Shown: one piece after another, positions 18,614-29,951 of the stretch
Position numbering within the stretch: position 1 is the stretch's first letter
Layout of the letters: each line of letters begins with the position of its first letter
DNA from: Citrobacter farmeri
GTDB taxonomy: Bacteria > Pseudomonadota > Gammaproteobacteria > Enterobacterales > Enterobacteriaceae
Assembly: GCF_019048065.1 (NCBI RefSeq)
Contig: NZ_CP077291.1
Coordinates: 1,922,001 to 1,986,000, forward strand
DNA length: 64,000 bases
Reading direction: 5' to 3'
The notes under the pieces: generated by a model
Databases searched by the model: none
Told to the model about the DNA's origin: nothing
What the model saw: the letters and a program-made list of their open reading frames with translations, nothing else
Position numbers and translations under genes: made by a program

Positions 18614-21247
18614 TTAACGTGGCAGAGCCGTACCCCATTCACGCCATTCTTTCGGCTCACTTTCCAGCAGCAGGAAGTGTTTTCCCGCCTGCGCTTTCGG
18701 TGCCAGCGGGGTGCCTGGCGGCGTGGCGAACGCAATGCCGCCGCGAATGAACTGATTAAAGGTACCGGTCTTCACTACGCCGCCCGTCAGGCCAAAATCC
18801 AGACTGTATCCGGAGGCCAGCCAGAAGACGGAGTTGTTGCGAACCAGGTGCTGATAGCGTTGACTGATACGCAAGGCGATCATCACGCGGTCAGACAATG
18901 TACCAAGCGTCATGCCGGTGACGGTACCGACTTCAATCCCACGGAACAGCACCGGCGTACCAATCGCCAGCGAGCCCGCTTCGGGGACTTCGAGCACAAT
19001 ACTCAGCCCGTCAAGATAGCGCGAGTCAGTAATGGTTGCTTCCTGTAGCTCGAAATCTCGACGAGGATTACCCCGGCCCGGCTCGACGTTGATGTAGGGT
19101 TGCAGGATCGTGTCGAGGTGCTCCACGCCAGCGGCCGAGATTTGCGGTGTAATTACGGAGAAGCGCGTCCCGCCACGCGCGAAGGTCTGCACATATTCTG
19201 GATACAACACCGCCTTTGCCTGTACTTCGTTGCGCGAGGTGAGCAGTTCCAGCGTCTGAATCTGTCCGATATCGATGCCGAGGTAGCGAATGGGCATCCC
19301 GGCAGCCAGTTTCCCGGCATCAAAGGCGTGGAGCGTAATCTGTCCACCAACCGCACGCGCGGCGGTTTCAGAGGCATACAAAATACGTTTATCGCCTTTG
19401 CGCTGACTGGCGCTGGCACCGCTCAGGTTATCAAAGCTGATAGCCCCCTTAAGTGCACGTGACAGAGGAGAGGCCTGTACGGTCAGACCGCTGCCGTTGA
19501 GTTGCACTTTGGCGCCGCCTTCCGCCCAGAATACGCTGTTGCTGGTCAGCAGGTTGCGGTACTCCGGCTTAATGTGAAGGTCGATATCAAAGGCGTCGGC
19601 GCGTGGGCGAACGGTGATCACTTCGCCCACCTCAAATTTACGATACAGCACCACAGAACCGGCCTGCACGTCCGGCAGCGTTTCCGCTCGCAGACTCAGG
19701 GTAGTGGTCGGCAGATCGCTCAGGCTATTCTCTACCGCTTTTTCCAGGTTAGCATACAGCGGATAACTGGACTTCATTTCCCCTTTGCTGCCAGGCAATA
19801 TGCGGATACCGCCGCTGATCCATTCGCTGGCGCTGGCCCCAAGGAACTCAACACCATCCAGACCCACTTTGACATCCACACGACTGTTGACCACGAATTT
19901 ACTGTCACCCTGAACCAGGTCGCGATGCTGTGGATCAACAGCCACGGTGAACTCGACTCCTTTGCTGGTCAGCCTGCGTTCGATCACCTGGCCTACCTGG
20001 ACACCGTGGAGGATCAGCGGTTGACCTGCATCGATGCCGTAGCTTTCGGGGGCGGTCAGGGTAAACGTCAGAACGTCCGGTTCGTGAAGTAGCGCTTTTT
20101 CACCAGGGACAACCACGAACTCACTGCGCGGTTCACCGGTACCAGGCACCAGTTCAAAGGTTTTTCCTGTCAACAACGAGCTGATATTGGCGTCACTTAA
20201 CGAGAGTTTGGGACTGCGCAGTTCAATGCGCGTGCCGTCACGCAACAGCGTCACGACGCTGGGGTCAACGGTCATTTCGCCAGTGACTTTACCGCCCGGC
20301 TGTAAATCCAGTTTGGTGAGCTGGCCGACTTCCAGACCCTGATACATCAAGGAGGTGGAATCTGCTCTCAGCCCTTCGCCGCTGGGCAGCTCAAGTTTAA
20401 TAATGACCCCGCGCTGGCTGTGAGCCAGATCTTTATACAGGCCAAAGGTATCATCTTGTTCTGCGGATTTTGAGTCATCGGGCGAGTCAAAAGCGATTGC
20501 ACCATTCACCAGGGCTGCCAGGCTTTCCAGTTTAACTTTCGCGCCGCTCAGGCTGACGTCAGCGTCCACGCCGGAAACGTTCCAGAAGCGACTGCCTTTC
20601 TTCACCAGGTTAGTGAAGCGGCGTTCCACCAGGACATCGATAGTGACGCCCTGTTTGTTTGGGTTAATGCTGTAATCGTAAACCTTGCCGACCGGGATCT
20701 TACGGAAATAAACCAGCGAACCGCTGTTCAGTGACCCCAGATCGGGCGCATTGAGATGAATCATCAGATCGCCATTATCCAGGCGATATTTCGGCTGGGT
20801 ATCGAGGGCGACGAAATGATCTTGCTCTTTGCCTTTGCCGGGCATCATGCCGATATAGTTACCGCCAACCAGCGCATCAAGGCCAGAGACCCCCGCAAGC
20901 GACGCTTTGGGCGTCACCAGCCAGAACTGCGTGTCTTCGCGCAGGGCATCTTTCATGTCGGACTTTATGCTGACGCGCACCTCAATTTTACGCAGATCCT
21001 TGCTCAGGCTGATGTCCTGAACCGTACCCACCTCAACGCCCTGATAGCGAACGGGTGTACGGCCCGGTACGATGCCATCCGCAGACATAAAGTCGATGGT
21101 TACGGTGTTACCGCGATCTTCATAGCTGTTCCATATCAGCCATCCCGCAATCATTAATGCAATCAGCGGGAGTAACCAGAATGGTGAGATACGGCGTTTC
21201 GTTTTAATCTGCGCTTCAGTCTGCGAAGCGGGCGTTTCCTGACTCAT
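18614..21247 (-). CDS. letB: LetB (YebT), MCE-domain lipid transport tunnel
   Basis: 877 residues from the ATG at 21247 ([20 protein letters not shown]). One N-terminal membrane anchor ([17 protein letters not shown]) is followed by seven tandem MCE domains, each with a GxPVRYxGxxVG-type motif (for example [13 protein letters not shown] and [12 protein letters not shown]). In E. coli seven rings stack into a periplasm-spanning tunnel that moves phospholipids between membranes. The start overlaps the end of letA by 32 bases, so the two are translationally linked. Other names are mam7 and yebT. Confidence 0.96.
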   Translation of the reverse strand: MSQETPASQTEAQIKTKRRISPFWLLPLIALMIAGWLIWNSYEDRGNTVTIDFMSADGIVPGRTPVRYQGVEVGTVQDISLSKDLRKIEVRVSIKSDMKDALREDTQFWLVTPKASLAGVSGLDALVGGNYIGMMPGKGKEQDHFVALDTQPKYRLDNGDLMIHLNAPDLGSLNSGSLVYFRKIPVGKVYDYSINPNKQGVTIDVLVERRFTNLVKKGSRFWNVSGVDADVSLSGAKVKLESLAALVNGAIAFDSPDDSKSAEQDDTFGLYKDLAHSQRGVIIKLELPSGEGLRADSTSLMYQGLEVGQLTKLDLQPGGKVTGEMTVDPSVVTLLRDGTRIELRSPKLSLSDANISSLLTGKTFELVPGTGEPRSEFVVVPGEKALLHEPDVLTFTLTAPESYGIDAGQPLILHGVQVGQVIERRLTSKGVEFTVAVDPQHRDLVQGDSKFVVNSRVDVKVGLDGVEFLGASASEWISGGIRILPGSKGEMKSSYPLYANLEKAVENSLSDLPTTTLSLRAETLPDVQAGSVVLYRKFEVGEVITVRPRADAFDIDLHIKPEYRNLLTSNSVFWAEGGAKVQLNGSGLTVQASPLSRALKGAISFDNLSGASASQRKGDKRILYASETAARAVGGQITLHAFDAGKLAAGMPIRYLGIDIGQIQTLELLTSRNEVQAKAVLYPEYVQTFARGGTRFSVITPQISAAGVEHLDTILQPYINVEPGRGNPRRDFELQEATITDSRYLDGLSIVLEVPEAGSLAIGTPVLFRGIEVGTVTGMTLGTLSDRVMIALRISQRYQHLVRNNSVFWLASGYSLDFGLTGGVVKTGTFNQFIRGGIAFATPPGTPLAPKAQAGKHFLLLESEPKEWREWGTALPR

Positions 21248-22499
21248 GTGCATCCCAAAGTAAGCGGCTGTCCAGCCATTCCACTGCAAGAATAGTCAAA
21301 ATGACCGCTGAGCCGAAATAAAACGCAGCCGGTCCCATAGTAAAAGCAAGAATCTGGTCGCGGTTAATTAGCGACATGGTTAAAGCGATAACAAAAAGGT
21401 CCAGCATCGACCAGCGACCAATCCACGTGACCAGGCGCAAGAGTTGCATACGCGTGCGTAGACCCTGTTCACATTTGAACTGAATACTGAGCAACAGCGT
21501 AAACATGACGATCACTTTGGTAAATGGCACCAGAATACTGGCGATAAAGACCACGGCGGCCACGGCGACATTGCTGTTTGCCAGTGACAGGATACCGGAC
21601 ATGATCGTGTCTTCCTGCCGCCCACCGTTCACGTAGATAACCGAGATAGGCATCAGGTTAGCAGGCAGCAGTAAAACAATCGATGCCAACAACGCCGCCC
21701 AGCATTTTTGGATACTCTGATTTCGGCGCACGCGCAGGGGAATATGGCAGCGCGGGCAGCGTCCACGTGGATCCGGATAGCCGGTAAAATGACAGCCGAG
21801 ACAAATACGCAACTGTTCATCCGGGCGTTTGGCGGGTCGCTGTGGATAAAAGCGTTCCCACAACTGTTCAATGTTCAGGTGCGATAGCGTCAGGATACTG
21901 AGGATCACCAGCGCGATAAAAGCGTAAAGCCCAACGCCAGGCTGCAAGAAGGCATAATCCTGAACTTTGATCGATGCCACGCCAATGCCCACCAGATAGA
22001 TGTCCAGCATTACCCACTCTTTGAGCTTCTCCAGCATCAGCAGCACCGGGCGCAAATTCATGCCGAGAATATTGCCGAACCACAGGTATGCAATCGAGGT
22101 CACGAGGATCAGCGGCGCGCCCGCGACGCAAAACAGCACCATCGCGGCGGTAATCGGATCGCCTTGTCGCGTCATCTGCCAGATCCCCTGCATCACGTTG
22201 GCGTCAATGCGGATACCCAGCAGATAGATATGTAGCAGCGGTTCGCCCCAGGCGAAGGGCATCAACAACAGCATGGTGACGGCCATCGCCCCCAGGCGCG
22301 TCAGCGACCAGTCACGGCCATCACGAATTTTCGCCTGGCAGCGGGGGCAGTAGGCGCTCTGGTGAGAGCGCATCTTCGGCAGACTAAACAGCAGATCACA
22401 CTGAGGGCAACGCTGATAGTGCGCACGAGGTAGTGCTTCGCTGATGGATCGGATCGCTATCTTTTTTGTCGGCGTGATCTGGGGTGTCTTGAGAGCCAT
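21216..22499 (-). CDS. letA: LetA (YebS), inner-membrane partner of LetB
   Basis: A 427-residue PqiA-family membrane protein. Two zinc-ribbon-like Cys clusters (CPQCDLLF...CPRC near residues 35-55, and CLGCHFTG...CPRC near 235-255) each precede a block of four transmembrane helices. The two repeats point to internal duplication, as in PqiA. It works with LetB in lipid trafficking. The gene is first in the letA-letB operon and divergent from msrC. Confidence 0.96.
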   Translation of the reverse strand: MALKTPQITPTKKIAIRSISEALPRAHYQRCPQCDLLFSLPKMRSHQSAYCPRCQAKIRDGRDWSLTRLGAMAVTMLLLMPFAWGEPLLHIYLLGIRIDANVMQGIWQMTRQGDPITAAMVLFCVAGAPLILVTSIAYLWFGNILGMNLRPVLLMLEKLKEWVMLDIYLVGIGVASIKVQDYAFLQPGVGLYAFIALVILSILTLSHLNIEQLWERFYPQRPAKRPDEQLRICLGCHFTGYPDPRGRCPRCHIPLRVRRNQSIQKCWAALLASIVLLLPANLMPISVIYVNGGRQEDTIMSGILSLANSNVAVAAVVFIASILVPFTKVIVMFTLLLSIQFKCEQGLRTRMQLLRLVTWIGRWSMLDLFVIALTMSLINRDQILAFTMGPAAFYFGSAVILTILAVEWLDSRLLWDAHESGNARFAD

Positions 22500-22629
22500 G
22501 TATCGCGAATCAAAGTGTTAGAATTATGTAATCTTAACTCATGACGGGAATGATCTTGAGCATTAACGCATTTAATGCTTATTTTAATAGGCTGGCAGTA
22601 TCAGAGTAAGACAACTAAGTGATTATATA

Positions 22630-23127
22630 ATGAACAAGACAGAGCTATACGCGGATCTGAACCGCGATTTTCAGGCATTAATGGCAGGAGAGACCAGTTT
22701 TCTGGCCACGCTGGCGAACACCAGCGCACTGTTGTACGAACGTCTTTCGCAAGTGAACTGGGCGGGATTTTACCTGCTTGAAGGCGATACGCTGGTATTA
22801 GGTCCGTTTCAGGGCAAAATTGCCTGCGTGCGGATCCCGGTGGGGCGTGGCGTGTGCGGCACAGCTGTTGCCCACAACCAGGTGCAGCGGATTGACGACG
22901 TTCACGCCTTTGATGGTCACATCGCCTGCGATGCGGCCAGTAATGCGGAAATTGTCCTGCCATTAACCGTCAAGGGCCATATTATTGGCGTGCTGGACAT
23001 CGACAGTACGGCGTTTGGACGCTTCACCGCTGAGGATGAAGAGGGGCTTCGCCAGCTCGTCGCGCAACTTGAAACCGTGCTTGCAATGACGGATTACACA
23101 AAATTCTTTGCGAGCGTCGCAGGATAA
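22630..23127 (+). CDS. msrC: Free methionine-(R)-sulfoxide reductase
   Basis: Reduces free methionine-(R)-sulfoxide, protecting against oxidation. It is a 165-residue GAF-domain protein. The three functional cysteines are visible as Cys66 (KIACVRIP), Cys76 (GRGVCGTA) and Cys100 (HIACDAAS), in the family pattern. It is divergent from letA. Former name YebR. Confidence 0.95.
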   Translation: MNKTELYADLNRDFQALMAGETSFLATLANTSALLYERLSQVNWAGFYLLEGDTLVLGPFQGKIACVRIPVGRGVCGTAVAHNQVQRIDDVHAFDGHIACDAASNAEIVLPLTVKGHIIGVLDIDSTAFGRFTAEDEEGLRQLVAQLETVLAMTDYTKFFASVAG

Positions 23128-23224
23128 TCAACGGATAACGTAGCAATTACTGATGGCGTCATTATAATGTCGCCTGTTCATGCCTGCTGCTTGTTGGCTA
23201 CGTCCGTTGTAATCAGGAAATTTC

Positions 23225-23914
23225 ATGGAAAATCAACCTAAGTTGAATAGCAGTAAAGAAGTCATCGCGTTTTTGGCCGAGCGTTTTCCGCAGTGTTTTA
23301 GTGCGGAAGGCGAAGCGCGCCCACTGAAAATTGGCATTTTTCAGGATCTGGTAGAGCGTATTGAGGGCGAAATGAACCTCAGCAAAACGCAACTTCGTTC
23401 CGCTTTACGTCTTTATACTTCAAGCTGGCGTTACCTGTACGGCGTTAAGCCGGGCGCAACGCGTGTCGATCTCGACGGCAACCCATGTGGTGAGCTGGAT
23501 GAGCAGCACGTTGAACATGCGCGTAAGCAGCTTGAAGAAGCGAAAGCTCGCGTTCAGGCGCAGCGGGCAGAGCAGCAAGCGAAAAAACGCGAAGCTGCCG
23601 CCGCCGCAGGGGAAACCGAAGACGCCCCTCGCCGTGAACGTAAGCCGCGTCCTGCAGCACCGCGCCGCAAAGAAGCGACTGAGCGTAAACCGCGTGCTGA
23701 AAAACCGGCCGTGAAAGCGCCACGCGCACCTCGTGAAGAGAAATTGACTCCGGTTTCGGATATTTCAGCGCTGAGCGTTGGACAGTCTCTGAAGGTGAAA
23801 GCTGGCAACGATGCGATGGATGCCACCGTATTAGAAATCACCAAAGATGGCGTCCGTGTACAGCTGAATTCGGGTATGTCTTTGATTGTACGCGCAGAAC
23901 ACCTGGTGTTCTGA
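23225..23914 (+). CDS. proQ: ProQ, global RNA chaperone
   Basis: A 229-residue RNA-binding protein. The N-terminal FinO/ProQ domain (residues about 1-120, [16 protein letters not shown]) is followed by a long basic, Ala-rich linker. The C-terminal Tudor-like domain ([30 protein letters not shown]) closes the protein. It binds hundreds of small RNAs and mRNA 3' ends; it was first described through osmotic control of ProP. It is three residues shorter than E. coli ProQ, which I place in the linker. It is followed by prc 19 bases later. Confidence 0.96.
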   Translation: MENQPKLNSSKEVIAFLAERFPQCFSAEGEARPLKIGIFQDLVERIEGEMNLSKTQLRSALRLYTSSWRYLYGVKPGATRVDLDGNPCGELDEQHVEHARKQLEEAKARVQAQRAEQQAKKREAAAAAGETEDAPRRERKPRPAAPRRKEATERKPRAEKPAVKAPRAPREEKLTPVSDISALSVGQSLKVKAGNDAMDATVLEITKDGVRVQLNSGMSLIVRAEHLVF

Positions 23915-23933
23915 AACGGAGGCCAGGCCTGGC

Positions 23934-25982
23934 ATGAACACATTTTTTAGGCTTACCGCGTTAGCTGGCCTGCTTGCAATAGCAGGCCAGACCTTCGCTG
24001 TGGACGACATTACGCGTGCCGATCAGATTCCTGTTCTTAAGGAAGAGACCCAGCACGCCACGGTGAGTGAACGCGTTACGTCGCGTTTTACACGTTCTCA
24101 TTATCGTCAGTTCGATCTCGATTCAGCCTTTTCCGCCAAAATTTTCGACCGCTATCTGAATTTACTCGACTACAGCCACAACGTGCTGTTGGCGGGAGAT
24201 GTCGAGCAGTTTGCGAAGAAGAAAGGGCAGTTGGGGGATGAATTGCGTTCGGGTAAGCTCGACGTTTTTTACGATCTCTATAATCTGGCGCAAAAGCGTC
24301 GCTTCGAACGTTTTCAGTACGCGCTGAAAGTGCTGGAACGTCCGATGGATTTCACCGGCACTGATACCTTTAATCTTGATCGCAGCAAAGCGCCCTGGCC
24401 GAAAGACGAGGCCGAGTTGAATGCGCTGTGGGACGGCAAGGTGAAGTTCGATGAGTTAAGTCTGAAGCTGACCGGCAAAGACGATAAAGAAATTCGCGAG
24501 ACGTTGACGCGTCGCTATAAATCCGCGATCCGTCGTCTGACGCAAACCAACAGTGAAGACGTTTTCTCACTGGCGATGACGGCGTTTGCCCGCGAAATTG
24601 ATCCGCACACCAACTACCTTTCGCCACGCAATACCGAACAGTTTAATACCGAGATGAGCCTGTCCCTGGAAGGGATTGGTGCCGTATTGCAGATGGACGA
24701 TGACTATACGGTTATCAACTCCATGGTCGCAGGCGGCCCGGCGGCGAAGAGCAAAGCGATTAGCGTTGGCGATCGCATCGTCGGCGTGGGGCAGACGGGA
24801 AAAAGCATGGTCGATGTGATCGGCTGGCGCCTGGATGACGTTGTTGCACTCATCAAAGGGCCAAAAGGCAGTAAAGTTCGTCTTGAAGTTCTGCCCGCCG
24901 GCAAAGGAACAAAAACCCGAACGGTTACACTGACGCGGGAACGCATCCGTCTGGAAGACCGCGCGGTTAAGATGTCAGTGAAAACAGTGGGTAAAGAGAA
25001 AGTCGGCGTGCTGGATATCCCTGGCTTCTATGTTGGCCTGACTGACGATGTCAAAGTTCAGTTGCAGAAACTGGAAAAACAGAATGTCAGCAGCATCGTC
25101 ATCGATCTGCGGACCAATGGTGGCGGCGCGCTGACTGAGGCGGTTTCTCTGTCTGGTCTGTTTATTCCTTCTGGACCGGTGGTTCAGGTTCGCGACAATA
25201 ATGGCAAAGTCCGTGAGGACAGCGATACCGATGGCGTTGTTTACTACAAAGGTCCGCTGGTGGTGCTGGTCGATCGCTTCAGTGCGTCGGCATCGGAAAT
25301 TTTTGCGGCAGCCATGCAGGATTACGGTCGTGCACTGATCGTCGGCGAACCGACCTTCGGTAAAGGTACCGTACAGCAGTATCGTTCGCTGAACCGTATT
25401 TACGATCAGATGCTGCGTCCGGAATGGCCTGCACTGGGCTCTGTACAGTATACGATCCAGAAGTTTTATCGTGTGAATGGCGGTAGTACCCAGCGTAAAG
25501 GCGTCACGCCGGATATCATCATGCCGACGGGGAATGAAGAGACAGAAACCGGCGAGAAGTTTGAAGATAATGCGTTGCCGTGGGATAGCATCGACGCCGC
25601 AACGTATGTGAAATCAGACGATCTGACACCGTTCGGTCCTGAATTACTCAAAGAGCACAATGCGCGTATCGCGCAGGATCCTGAGTTCCAGTACATCATG
25701 AAGGATATCGCTCGTTTCAATGCGATGAAGGACAAACGTAACATCGCGTCTCTGAATTACGCGCAGCGTGAAAAAGAGAATAACGAGGATGATGCGATGC
25801 GTCTGGCGAGAATCAACGACCGGTTTAAACGTGAAGGGAAACCGGTTCTGAAGAAACTGGATGATCTGCCAAAAGATTACCAGGAGCCGGATCCGTATCT
25901 TGATGAAACGGTGAAGATCGCGCTGGATTTGGCGACGCTTGAGAAAGCGAAGCCAGCGGAACAACCCACCGCGGCGAAGTAA
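23934..25982 (+). CDS. prc: Tail-specific periplasmic protease (carboxy-terminal processing)
   Basis: A periplasmic serine protease that degrades proteins with nonpolar C-termini and processes PBP3 and MepS. The ATG at 23934 gives 682 residues, the E. coli length, and starts with a signal peptide cleaved after TFA. A PDZ domain (GIGAVLQMDDDYTVINSMVAGG) is followed by the Ser-Lys catalytic core FSASASEIFAAAMQ...GEPTFGKGTVQQ. An upstream in-frame start at 23886 lies inside proQ. It forms an operon with proQ. Confidence 0.97.
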   Translation: MNTFFRLTALAGLLAIAGQTFAVDDITRADQIPVLKEETQHATVSERVTSRFTRSHYRQFDLDSAFSAKIFDRYLNLLDYSHNVLLAGDVEQFAKKKGQLGDELRSGKLDVFYDLYNLAQKRRFERFQYALKVLERPMDFTGTDTFNLDRSKAPWPKDEAELNALWDGKVKFDELSLKLTGKDDKEIRETLTRRYKSAIRRLTQTNSEDVFSLAMTAFAREIDPHTNYLSPRNTEQFNTEMSLSLEGIGAVLQMDDDYTVINSMVAGGPAAKSKAISVGDRIVGVGQTGKSMVDVIGWRLDDVVALIKGPKGSKVRLEVLPAGKGTKTRTVTLTRERIRLEDRAVKMSVKTVGKEKVGVLDIPGFYVGLTDDVKVQLQKLEKQNVSSIVIDLRTNGGGALTEAVSLSGLFIPSGPVVQVRDNNGKVREDSDTDGVVYYKGPLVVLVDRFSASASEIFAAAMQDYGRALIVGEPTFGKGTVQQYRSLNRIYDQMLRPEWPALGSVQYTIQKFYRVNGGSTQRKGVTPDIIMPTGNEETETGEKFEDNALPWDSIDAATYVKSDDLTPFGPELLKEHNARIAQDPEFQYIMKDIARFNAMKDKRNIASLNYAQREKENNEDDAMRLARINDRFKREGKPVLKKLDDLPKDYQEPDPYLDETVKIALDLATLEKAKPAEQPTAAK

Positions 25983-25989
25983 CTTCATA

Positions 25990-26019
25990 CAGGCACAAGA
26001 AATTGTGCCTGTTTTTTTT
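25990..26019 (+). terminator. Rho-independent terminator of prc
   Basis: A perfect nine-base stem CAGGCACAA/TTGTGCCTG with a GAAA tetraloop is followed by eight T. Confidence 0.95.
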
Positions 26020-26175
26020 AACAAGCGCATGAAGTCGTCAGCCTGGTGCAACAAAATGTAAAGTTGTGTCTTTCTGGTGACTTACCGGGCATTGATGCTT
26101 GAAAATAGCGGTACGACCCATACGATGTGGGTAATCGCATAGTGCGTTTTGTTAAGTTGAGGTTAAAAGAAGATT

Positions 26176-27057
26176 ATGATGCGAATCGCGCTTTTCCTGT
26201 TGACGAACCTTGCCGTTATGGTCGTTTTCGGGCTGGTGCTGAGCCTGACAGGGATTCAGTCGAGCAGCGTCCAGGGCCTGATGATTATGGCGTTGCTGTT
26301 CGGTTTTGGTGGTTCCTTCGTTTCACTGCTGATGTCCAAATGGATGGCGTTACGTTCCGTCGGTGGGGAAGTGATCGAGCAACCGCGTAACGAAAGAGAA
26401 CGCTGGCTAATGAATACGGTTGCCACGCAGGCGCGTCAGGCCGGTATCGCCATGCCGCAGGTCGCTATTTACCATGCGCCGGACATTAACGCGTTTGCCA
26501 CCGGGGCGCGCCGTGATGCGTCTCTGGTCGCAGTCAGTACCGGCTTGCTGCAAAACATGAGCCCGGATGAAGCTGAAGCGGTTATTGCCCATGAAATTAG
26601 CCATATCGCGAACGGTGACATGGTCACCATGACGCTGATTCAGGGCGTTGTGAACACCTTTGTTATCTTTATCTCGCGTATTCTGGCGCAGATCGCCGCC
26701 GGTTTTCTCGGTGGCAACCGTGATGAAGGTGAAGGCAGCAACGGTAACCCGATGATCTATTTTGCGGTTGCGATGGTACTGGAACTGGTCTTCGGTATCC
26801 TGGCGAGCATCATTACCATGTGGTTCTCTCGCCACCGTGAATTCCACGCCGATGCAGGTTCCGCCAAACTGGTAGGGCGTGAAAAGATGATAGCTGCGCT
26901 ACAGCGTCTGAAAACCAGCTACGAACCGCAGGAAGCGTCCAGCATGATGGCTTTCTGCATTAATGGTAAAGGTAAATCGCTGAGCGAGCTGTTCATGACT
27001 CACCCGCCGCTGGATAAACGTATCGAAGCGCTGCGCAGTGGGGAATACCTGAAGTAA
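26176..27057 (+). CDS. htpX: HtpX, inner-membrane zinc metalloprotease
   Basis: A 293-residue M48 metalloprotease for membrane protein quality control alongside FtsH. It has two N-terminal membrane helices, the zinc motif HEISH (His139, Glu140, His143) and two further hydrophobic segments, with the third ligand in [10 protein letters not shown]. In E. coli it is induced by Cpx and heat. A GTAAAGTTGTGTCTT stretch at 26058 resembles one and a half CpxR half-sites, but this is weak. Confidence 0.96.
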   Translation: MMRIALFLLTNLAVMVVFGLVLSLTGIQSSSVQGLMIMALLFGFGGSFVSLLMSKWMALRSVGGEVIEQPRNERERWLMNTVATQARQAGIAMPQVAIYHAPDINAFATGARRDASLVAVSTGLLQNMSPDEAEAVIAHEISHIANGDMVTMTLIQGVVNTFVIFISRILAQIAAGFLGGNRDEGEGSNGNPMIYFAVAMVLELVFGILASIITMWFSRHREFHADAGSAKLVGREKMIAALQRLKTSYEPQEASSMMAFCINGKGKSLSELFMTHPPLDKRIEALRSGEYLK

Positions 27058-27075
27058 GCCTGTCAGCATGAAGAG

Positions 27076-27103
27076 AAAGCGCGTCCGGGGACGCGCTTTT
27101 TTT
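27076..27103. terminator. Bidirectional terminator between htpX and yebQ
   Basis: The stem AAAGCGCGTCC...GACGCGCTTT is followed by a T run. It separates the convergent genes htpX and yebQ. Confidence 0.9.
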
Positions 27104-28475
27104 ACGCTTGCGCCCGGGGTTGTGTAATGCGTAAACCACTCACCACCGCCGCCACGGTCGCCAGAATCCCCGCAGCCAGCAGAGAAACATGCGTGCCGTT
27201 ATCCCCGAACTGGTTCAACAACAGCGCGACCAGCGCCGCGCCCGAGCTTTGTCCCAGCAGACGAGCGGTTCCCAGCATGCCGCTTGCGCCACCGCTGCGT
27301 TCACGCGGTGCTGACGTGATGATCGTATGATTATTGGGTGACTGAAATAAACCAAACCCGGCACCGCAGAGGATCATCGGCCAGATGATATTCAGATCGG
27401 ACGGCACGTCAGGAAGCAACACCAGGGCAAACAGCCCGCTTGCCATCACCAGCAGACCCAGCGCCCCCAGCAAACCAGCATGGACGCGTTCGATCAGATA
27501 GCCGGCCAGTGGTGCCATGACCATCGTTGCCAGCGGCCAGGGGGTGAGCAGCAACCCCGTCTCAACTTCACTGCGTCCCAGTACCGTTTGCAGGTAGAAG
27601 GGGAGGGAGACCATCGCCAGCATTTGAGCGCAGAAGGAGCAGATCGAGGTGCCAATCGACAGTGAAAAAAGCGGAATACGCAGCAGGTCAACCGGTAATA
27701 ACGGCACCGGCAATGCGAGCTGACGGCGGATAAAGAAGTAGCCCACCAAGACCATTGCCATGAGTTCAGCACTGACCAGCGTCAGGGACTGACCTTGCGC
27801 AAAGCCGCTCAGGGCGGTGATCAACAGGCCAAACGTCAGGGCATTCATCACGGCGCTGGGGATATCAAAACGCGGTTTATTGCTGCGTGAACCATTGGGC
27901 GGGAGAAAGCGTATCGCCAGAATTAGCGCAATAATTCCTAACGGCACGTTGATCAGAAACAGCCATTTCCAGGAAGCGATCGAAAGGATTGCTGCGGCAA
28001 TGGTTGGGCCTGCGGCCGCAGAGACGGCGACAATAAAGGAGTTGATGCCCATCCCGCGCCCCAAATGGCGCTGAGGATAAATCAGACGGATCAGCGCGGT
28101 GTTGACGCTCATCAGCGCCGCGCCACCAAACCCCTGCACGATACGCGCCATCGTTAACATCTGTAGCGAGTCTGCGAGTGCGCAGAACAGTGAAGCCAGC
28201 AGAAAGACGACCAGCCCGCATTTGTAGATGCGGCGATAGCCAAACATATCGCCAAGAAATGACAGCGACAGTAACGAAACGACAATGGCGATCTGATAAG
28301 CGTTAACGACCCAGATTGAGCTGGCGGCTGAGGCGCGTAAATCAGCGGCAATGGTGGGGAGAGCCACGTTGGCAATGGCACCGTCCAGTACGGCCATCGA
28401 AATACCAATAACAATGGTTAAAATGGCGCCATATCGCTGCGGAAGCGGCAGGCCATCGGCCTGGGATTTATTCAT
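27102..28475 (-). CDS. yebQ: YebQ, MFS transporter of the 14-helix drug-efflux type
   Basis: A 457-residue major facilitator protein with about 14 hydrophobic segments. It has the DHA2/EmrB-type motif near the first helix (VLDGAIANVALPTI) and motif A (GDMFGYRRIYKCG). It is very similar to E. coli YebQ, a putative drug or metabolite efflux pump with no firm substrate. It is divergent from kdgR, which suggests but does not prove regulation by KdgR. Confidence 0.94.
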   Translation of the reverse strand: MNKSQADGLPLPQRYGAILTIVIGISMAVLDGAIANVALPTIAADLRASAASSIWVVNAYQIAIVVSLLSLSFLGDMFGYRRIYKCGLVVFLLASLFCALADSLQMLTMARIVQGFGGAALMSVNTALIRLIYPQRHLGRGMGINSFIVAVSAAAGPTIAAAILSIASWKWLFLINVPLGIIALILAIRFLPPNGSRSNKPRFDIPSAVMNALTFGLLITALSGFAQGQSLTLVSAELMAMVLVGYFFIRRQLALPVPLLPVDLLRIPLFSLSIGTSICSFCAQMLAMVSLPFYLQTVLGRSEVETGLLLTPWPLATMVMAPLAGYLIERVHAGLLGALGLLVMASGLFALVLLPDVPSDLNIIWPMILCGAGFGLFQSPNNHTIITSAPRERSGGASGMLGTARLLGQSSGAALVALLLNQFGDNGTHVSLLAAGILATVAAVVSGLRITQPRAQA

Positions 28476-28651
28476 GTGATTGATAGTTTCTGCGAAGAAT
28501 ATGATCAGGGTAGTGATTCTAGCATTGATATTCAGGCTTTATGTCGCAGATTTGTAACGGAGTTAGCAAAGATGGATTGCGGGCGCCTGACCATGAAATT
28601 ATAATAAAAAATCGTTCTGATTTTTATAAAACACTCGTAATGAGGTGATAG

Positions 28652-29443
28652 ATGGCTAACGCAGATCTGGATAAACAACCCGATTCTGTATCTTCCGTGC
28701 TGAAAGTTTTTGGCATTTTGCAGGCGCTGGGTGAAGAGCGCGAAATAGGGATTACCGAGTTATCACAACGCGTCATGATGTCAAAAAGCACCGTTTATCG
28801 CTTTTTACAGACCATGAAAACACTGGGTTATGTGTCACAGGAAGGTGAGTCCGAGAAGTATTCTCTGACGCTGAAACTGTTTGAACTGGGCGCGCGTGCG
28901 CTACAGAATGTTGACCTTATCCGCAGCGCGGACATCCAGATGCGCGAACTCTCTCGTCTGACTAAAGAGACCGTGCACCTCGGAGCGCTGGATGAAGATA
29001 GCATCGTATACATCCATAAGATTGATTCGATGTACAATCTGCGCATGTATTCGCGCGTAGGACGTCGTAACCCGCTTTACAGCACCGCAATTGGTAAAGT
29101 GCTGCTGGCCTGGCGCGATCGTGATGAGGTGAAGCAGATTCTGGACGGTGTTGAGTACAAACGCAGCACCGGACGCACCATCACCACCACAGAAGCATTG
29201 CTGCCAGTGCTGGATAAAGTCCGCGAGCAGGGCTACGGTGAAGACAACGAAGAGCAAGAAGAAGGTTTACGCTGCATCGGTGTACCGGTATTCGATCGTT
29301 TTGGTGTCGTGATCGCTGGCCTGAGCATCTCCTTCCCGACGCTGCGTTTTTCTGAAGAAAACCTGCATGAGTACGTTTCGATGCTGCATACCGCGGCGCG
29401 TAAAATCTCTGAGCAGATGGGTTACAACAATTATCCCTTCTGA
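28652..29443 (+). CDS. kdgR: KdgR, IclR-family repressor of 2-keto-3-deoxygluconate catabolism
   Basis: A 263-residue IclR-type regulator. The N-terminal winged helix (TELSQRVMMSKSTVYRFLQTM) is followed by the IclR effector domain. KdgR represses kdgK, kdgT, eda and pectin or hexuronate genes in enterobacteria, with KDG as inducer. One target, eda, is 22 kb to the left in this window. The length equals that of E. coli KdgR. Confidence 0.96.
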   Translation: MANADLDKQPDSVSSVLKVFGILQALGEEREIGITELSQRVMMSKSTVYRFLQTMKTLGYVSQEGESEKYSLTLKLFELGARALQNVDLIRSADIQMRELSRLTKETVHLGALDEDSIVYIHKIDSMYNLRMYSRVGRRNPLYSTAIGKVLLAWRDRDEVKQILDGVEYKRSTGRTITTTEALLPVLDKVREQGYGEDNEEQEEGLRCIGVPVFDRFGVVIAGLSISFPTLRFSEENLHEYVSMLHTAARKISEQMGYNNYPF

Positions 29444-29464
29444 TGACGTCATGATGTTGATAAT

Positions 29465-29495
29465 AAACTGCCGGCTTTTGCGCCGGCAGTTTTTA
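29465..29495 (+). terminator. Rho-independent terminator of kdgR
   Basis: The stem AACTGCCGGC...GCCGGCAGTT is followed by a T run, shortly after the kdgR stop codon. Confidence 0.9.
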
Positions 29496-29551
29496 CCCAG
29501 ATGACAGCCTGCTTAAGAGATATGCATTATGGACATCAGAGTGGCGGAAGA

Positions 29552-29791
29552 TTAACCGTTATCGACGACCACGGTGCTTTTACGCAATAGCGGGCAATCC
29601 GTTAACCCTATGATACCGCTATCGGTATGAACATATTGCGCGGTGGCGGTTCCTCGCGCGGTAAGATATTTGCACTGCAATCCCAGTCCGGCCGCATTCT
29701 CCTGACTACCTATCAGAACACCATACCCACTGAGTAATAATCCAATCCAGACAAGCGCAAACAGCACGATAGCGCGAATAATCAAACGCAT
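29552..29791 (-). CDS. yobH: YobH, small membrane-anchored protein
   Basis: 79 residues from the ATG at 29791 (MRLIIRAIVLFALVWIGLLL), matching E. coli YobH in length. It has one N-terminal hydrophobic segment that could be an anchor or uncleaved signal, then a small domain with two Cys (LQCKYLT and LTDCPLL). Its function is unknown. A longer start at 29842 would add 17 residues without family support. Confidence 0.92.
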   Translation of the reverse strand: MRLIIRAIVLFALVWIGLLLSGYGVLIGSQENAAGLGLQCKYLTARGTATAQYVHTDSGIIGLTDCPLLRKSTVVVDNG

Positions 29792-29885
29792 TATGACCTC
29801 TTTTCTTCTATACGTTAGACTGAGCTTAGCGCTTACGCACATTGATACAAGTAAAGGATTCTTAAAAAAACGCTAATGTCTCCTG

Positions 29886-29902
29886 TAGTTAGTCCTGGTT
29901 TA
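29886..29902 (+). promoter_or_regulatory. Candidate PhoP box of mgrB
   Basis: TAGTTA-N5-GGTTTA resembles the PhoP direct repeat (T/G)GTTTA-N5-(T/G)GTTTA, with the second half perfect and the first half four of six. A GATAAT -10 element follows 10 bases later. mgrB is an established PhoP target. Confidence 0.6.
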
Positions 29903-29951
29903 AGATAGACATGATAATTTGGAGGCATAAGATGTTGATGCGGAGAGTGGA

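Noticed and set aside
19502..20092. Plus-strand frame of 196 codons opposite letB
   Set aside because: It is an open antisense frame created by the codon bias of letB, with no similarity to a known family.
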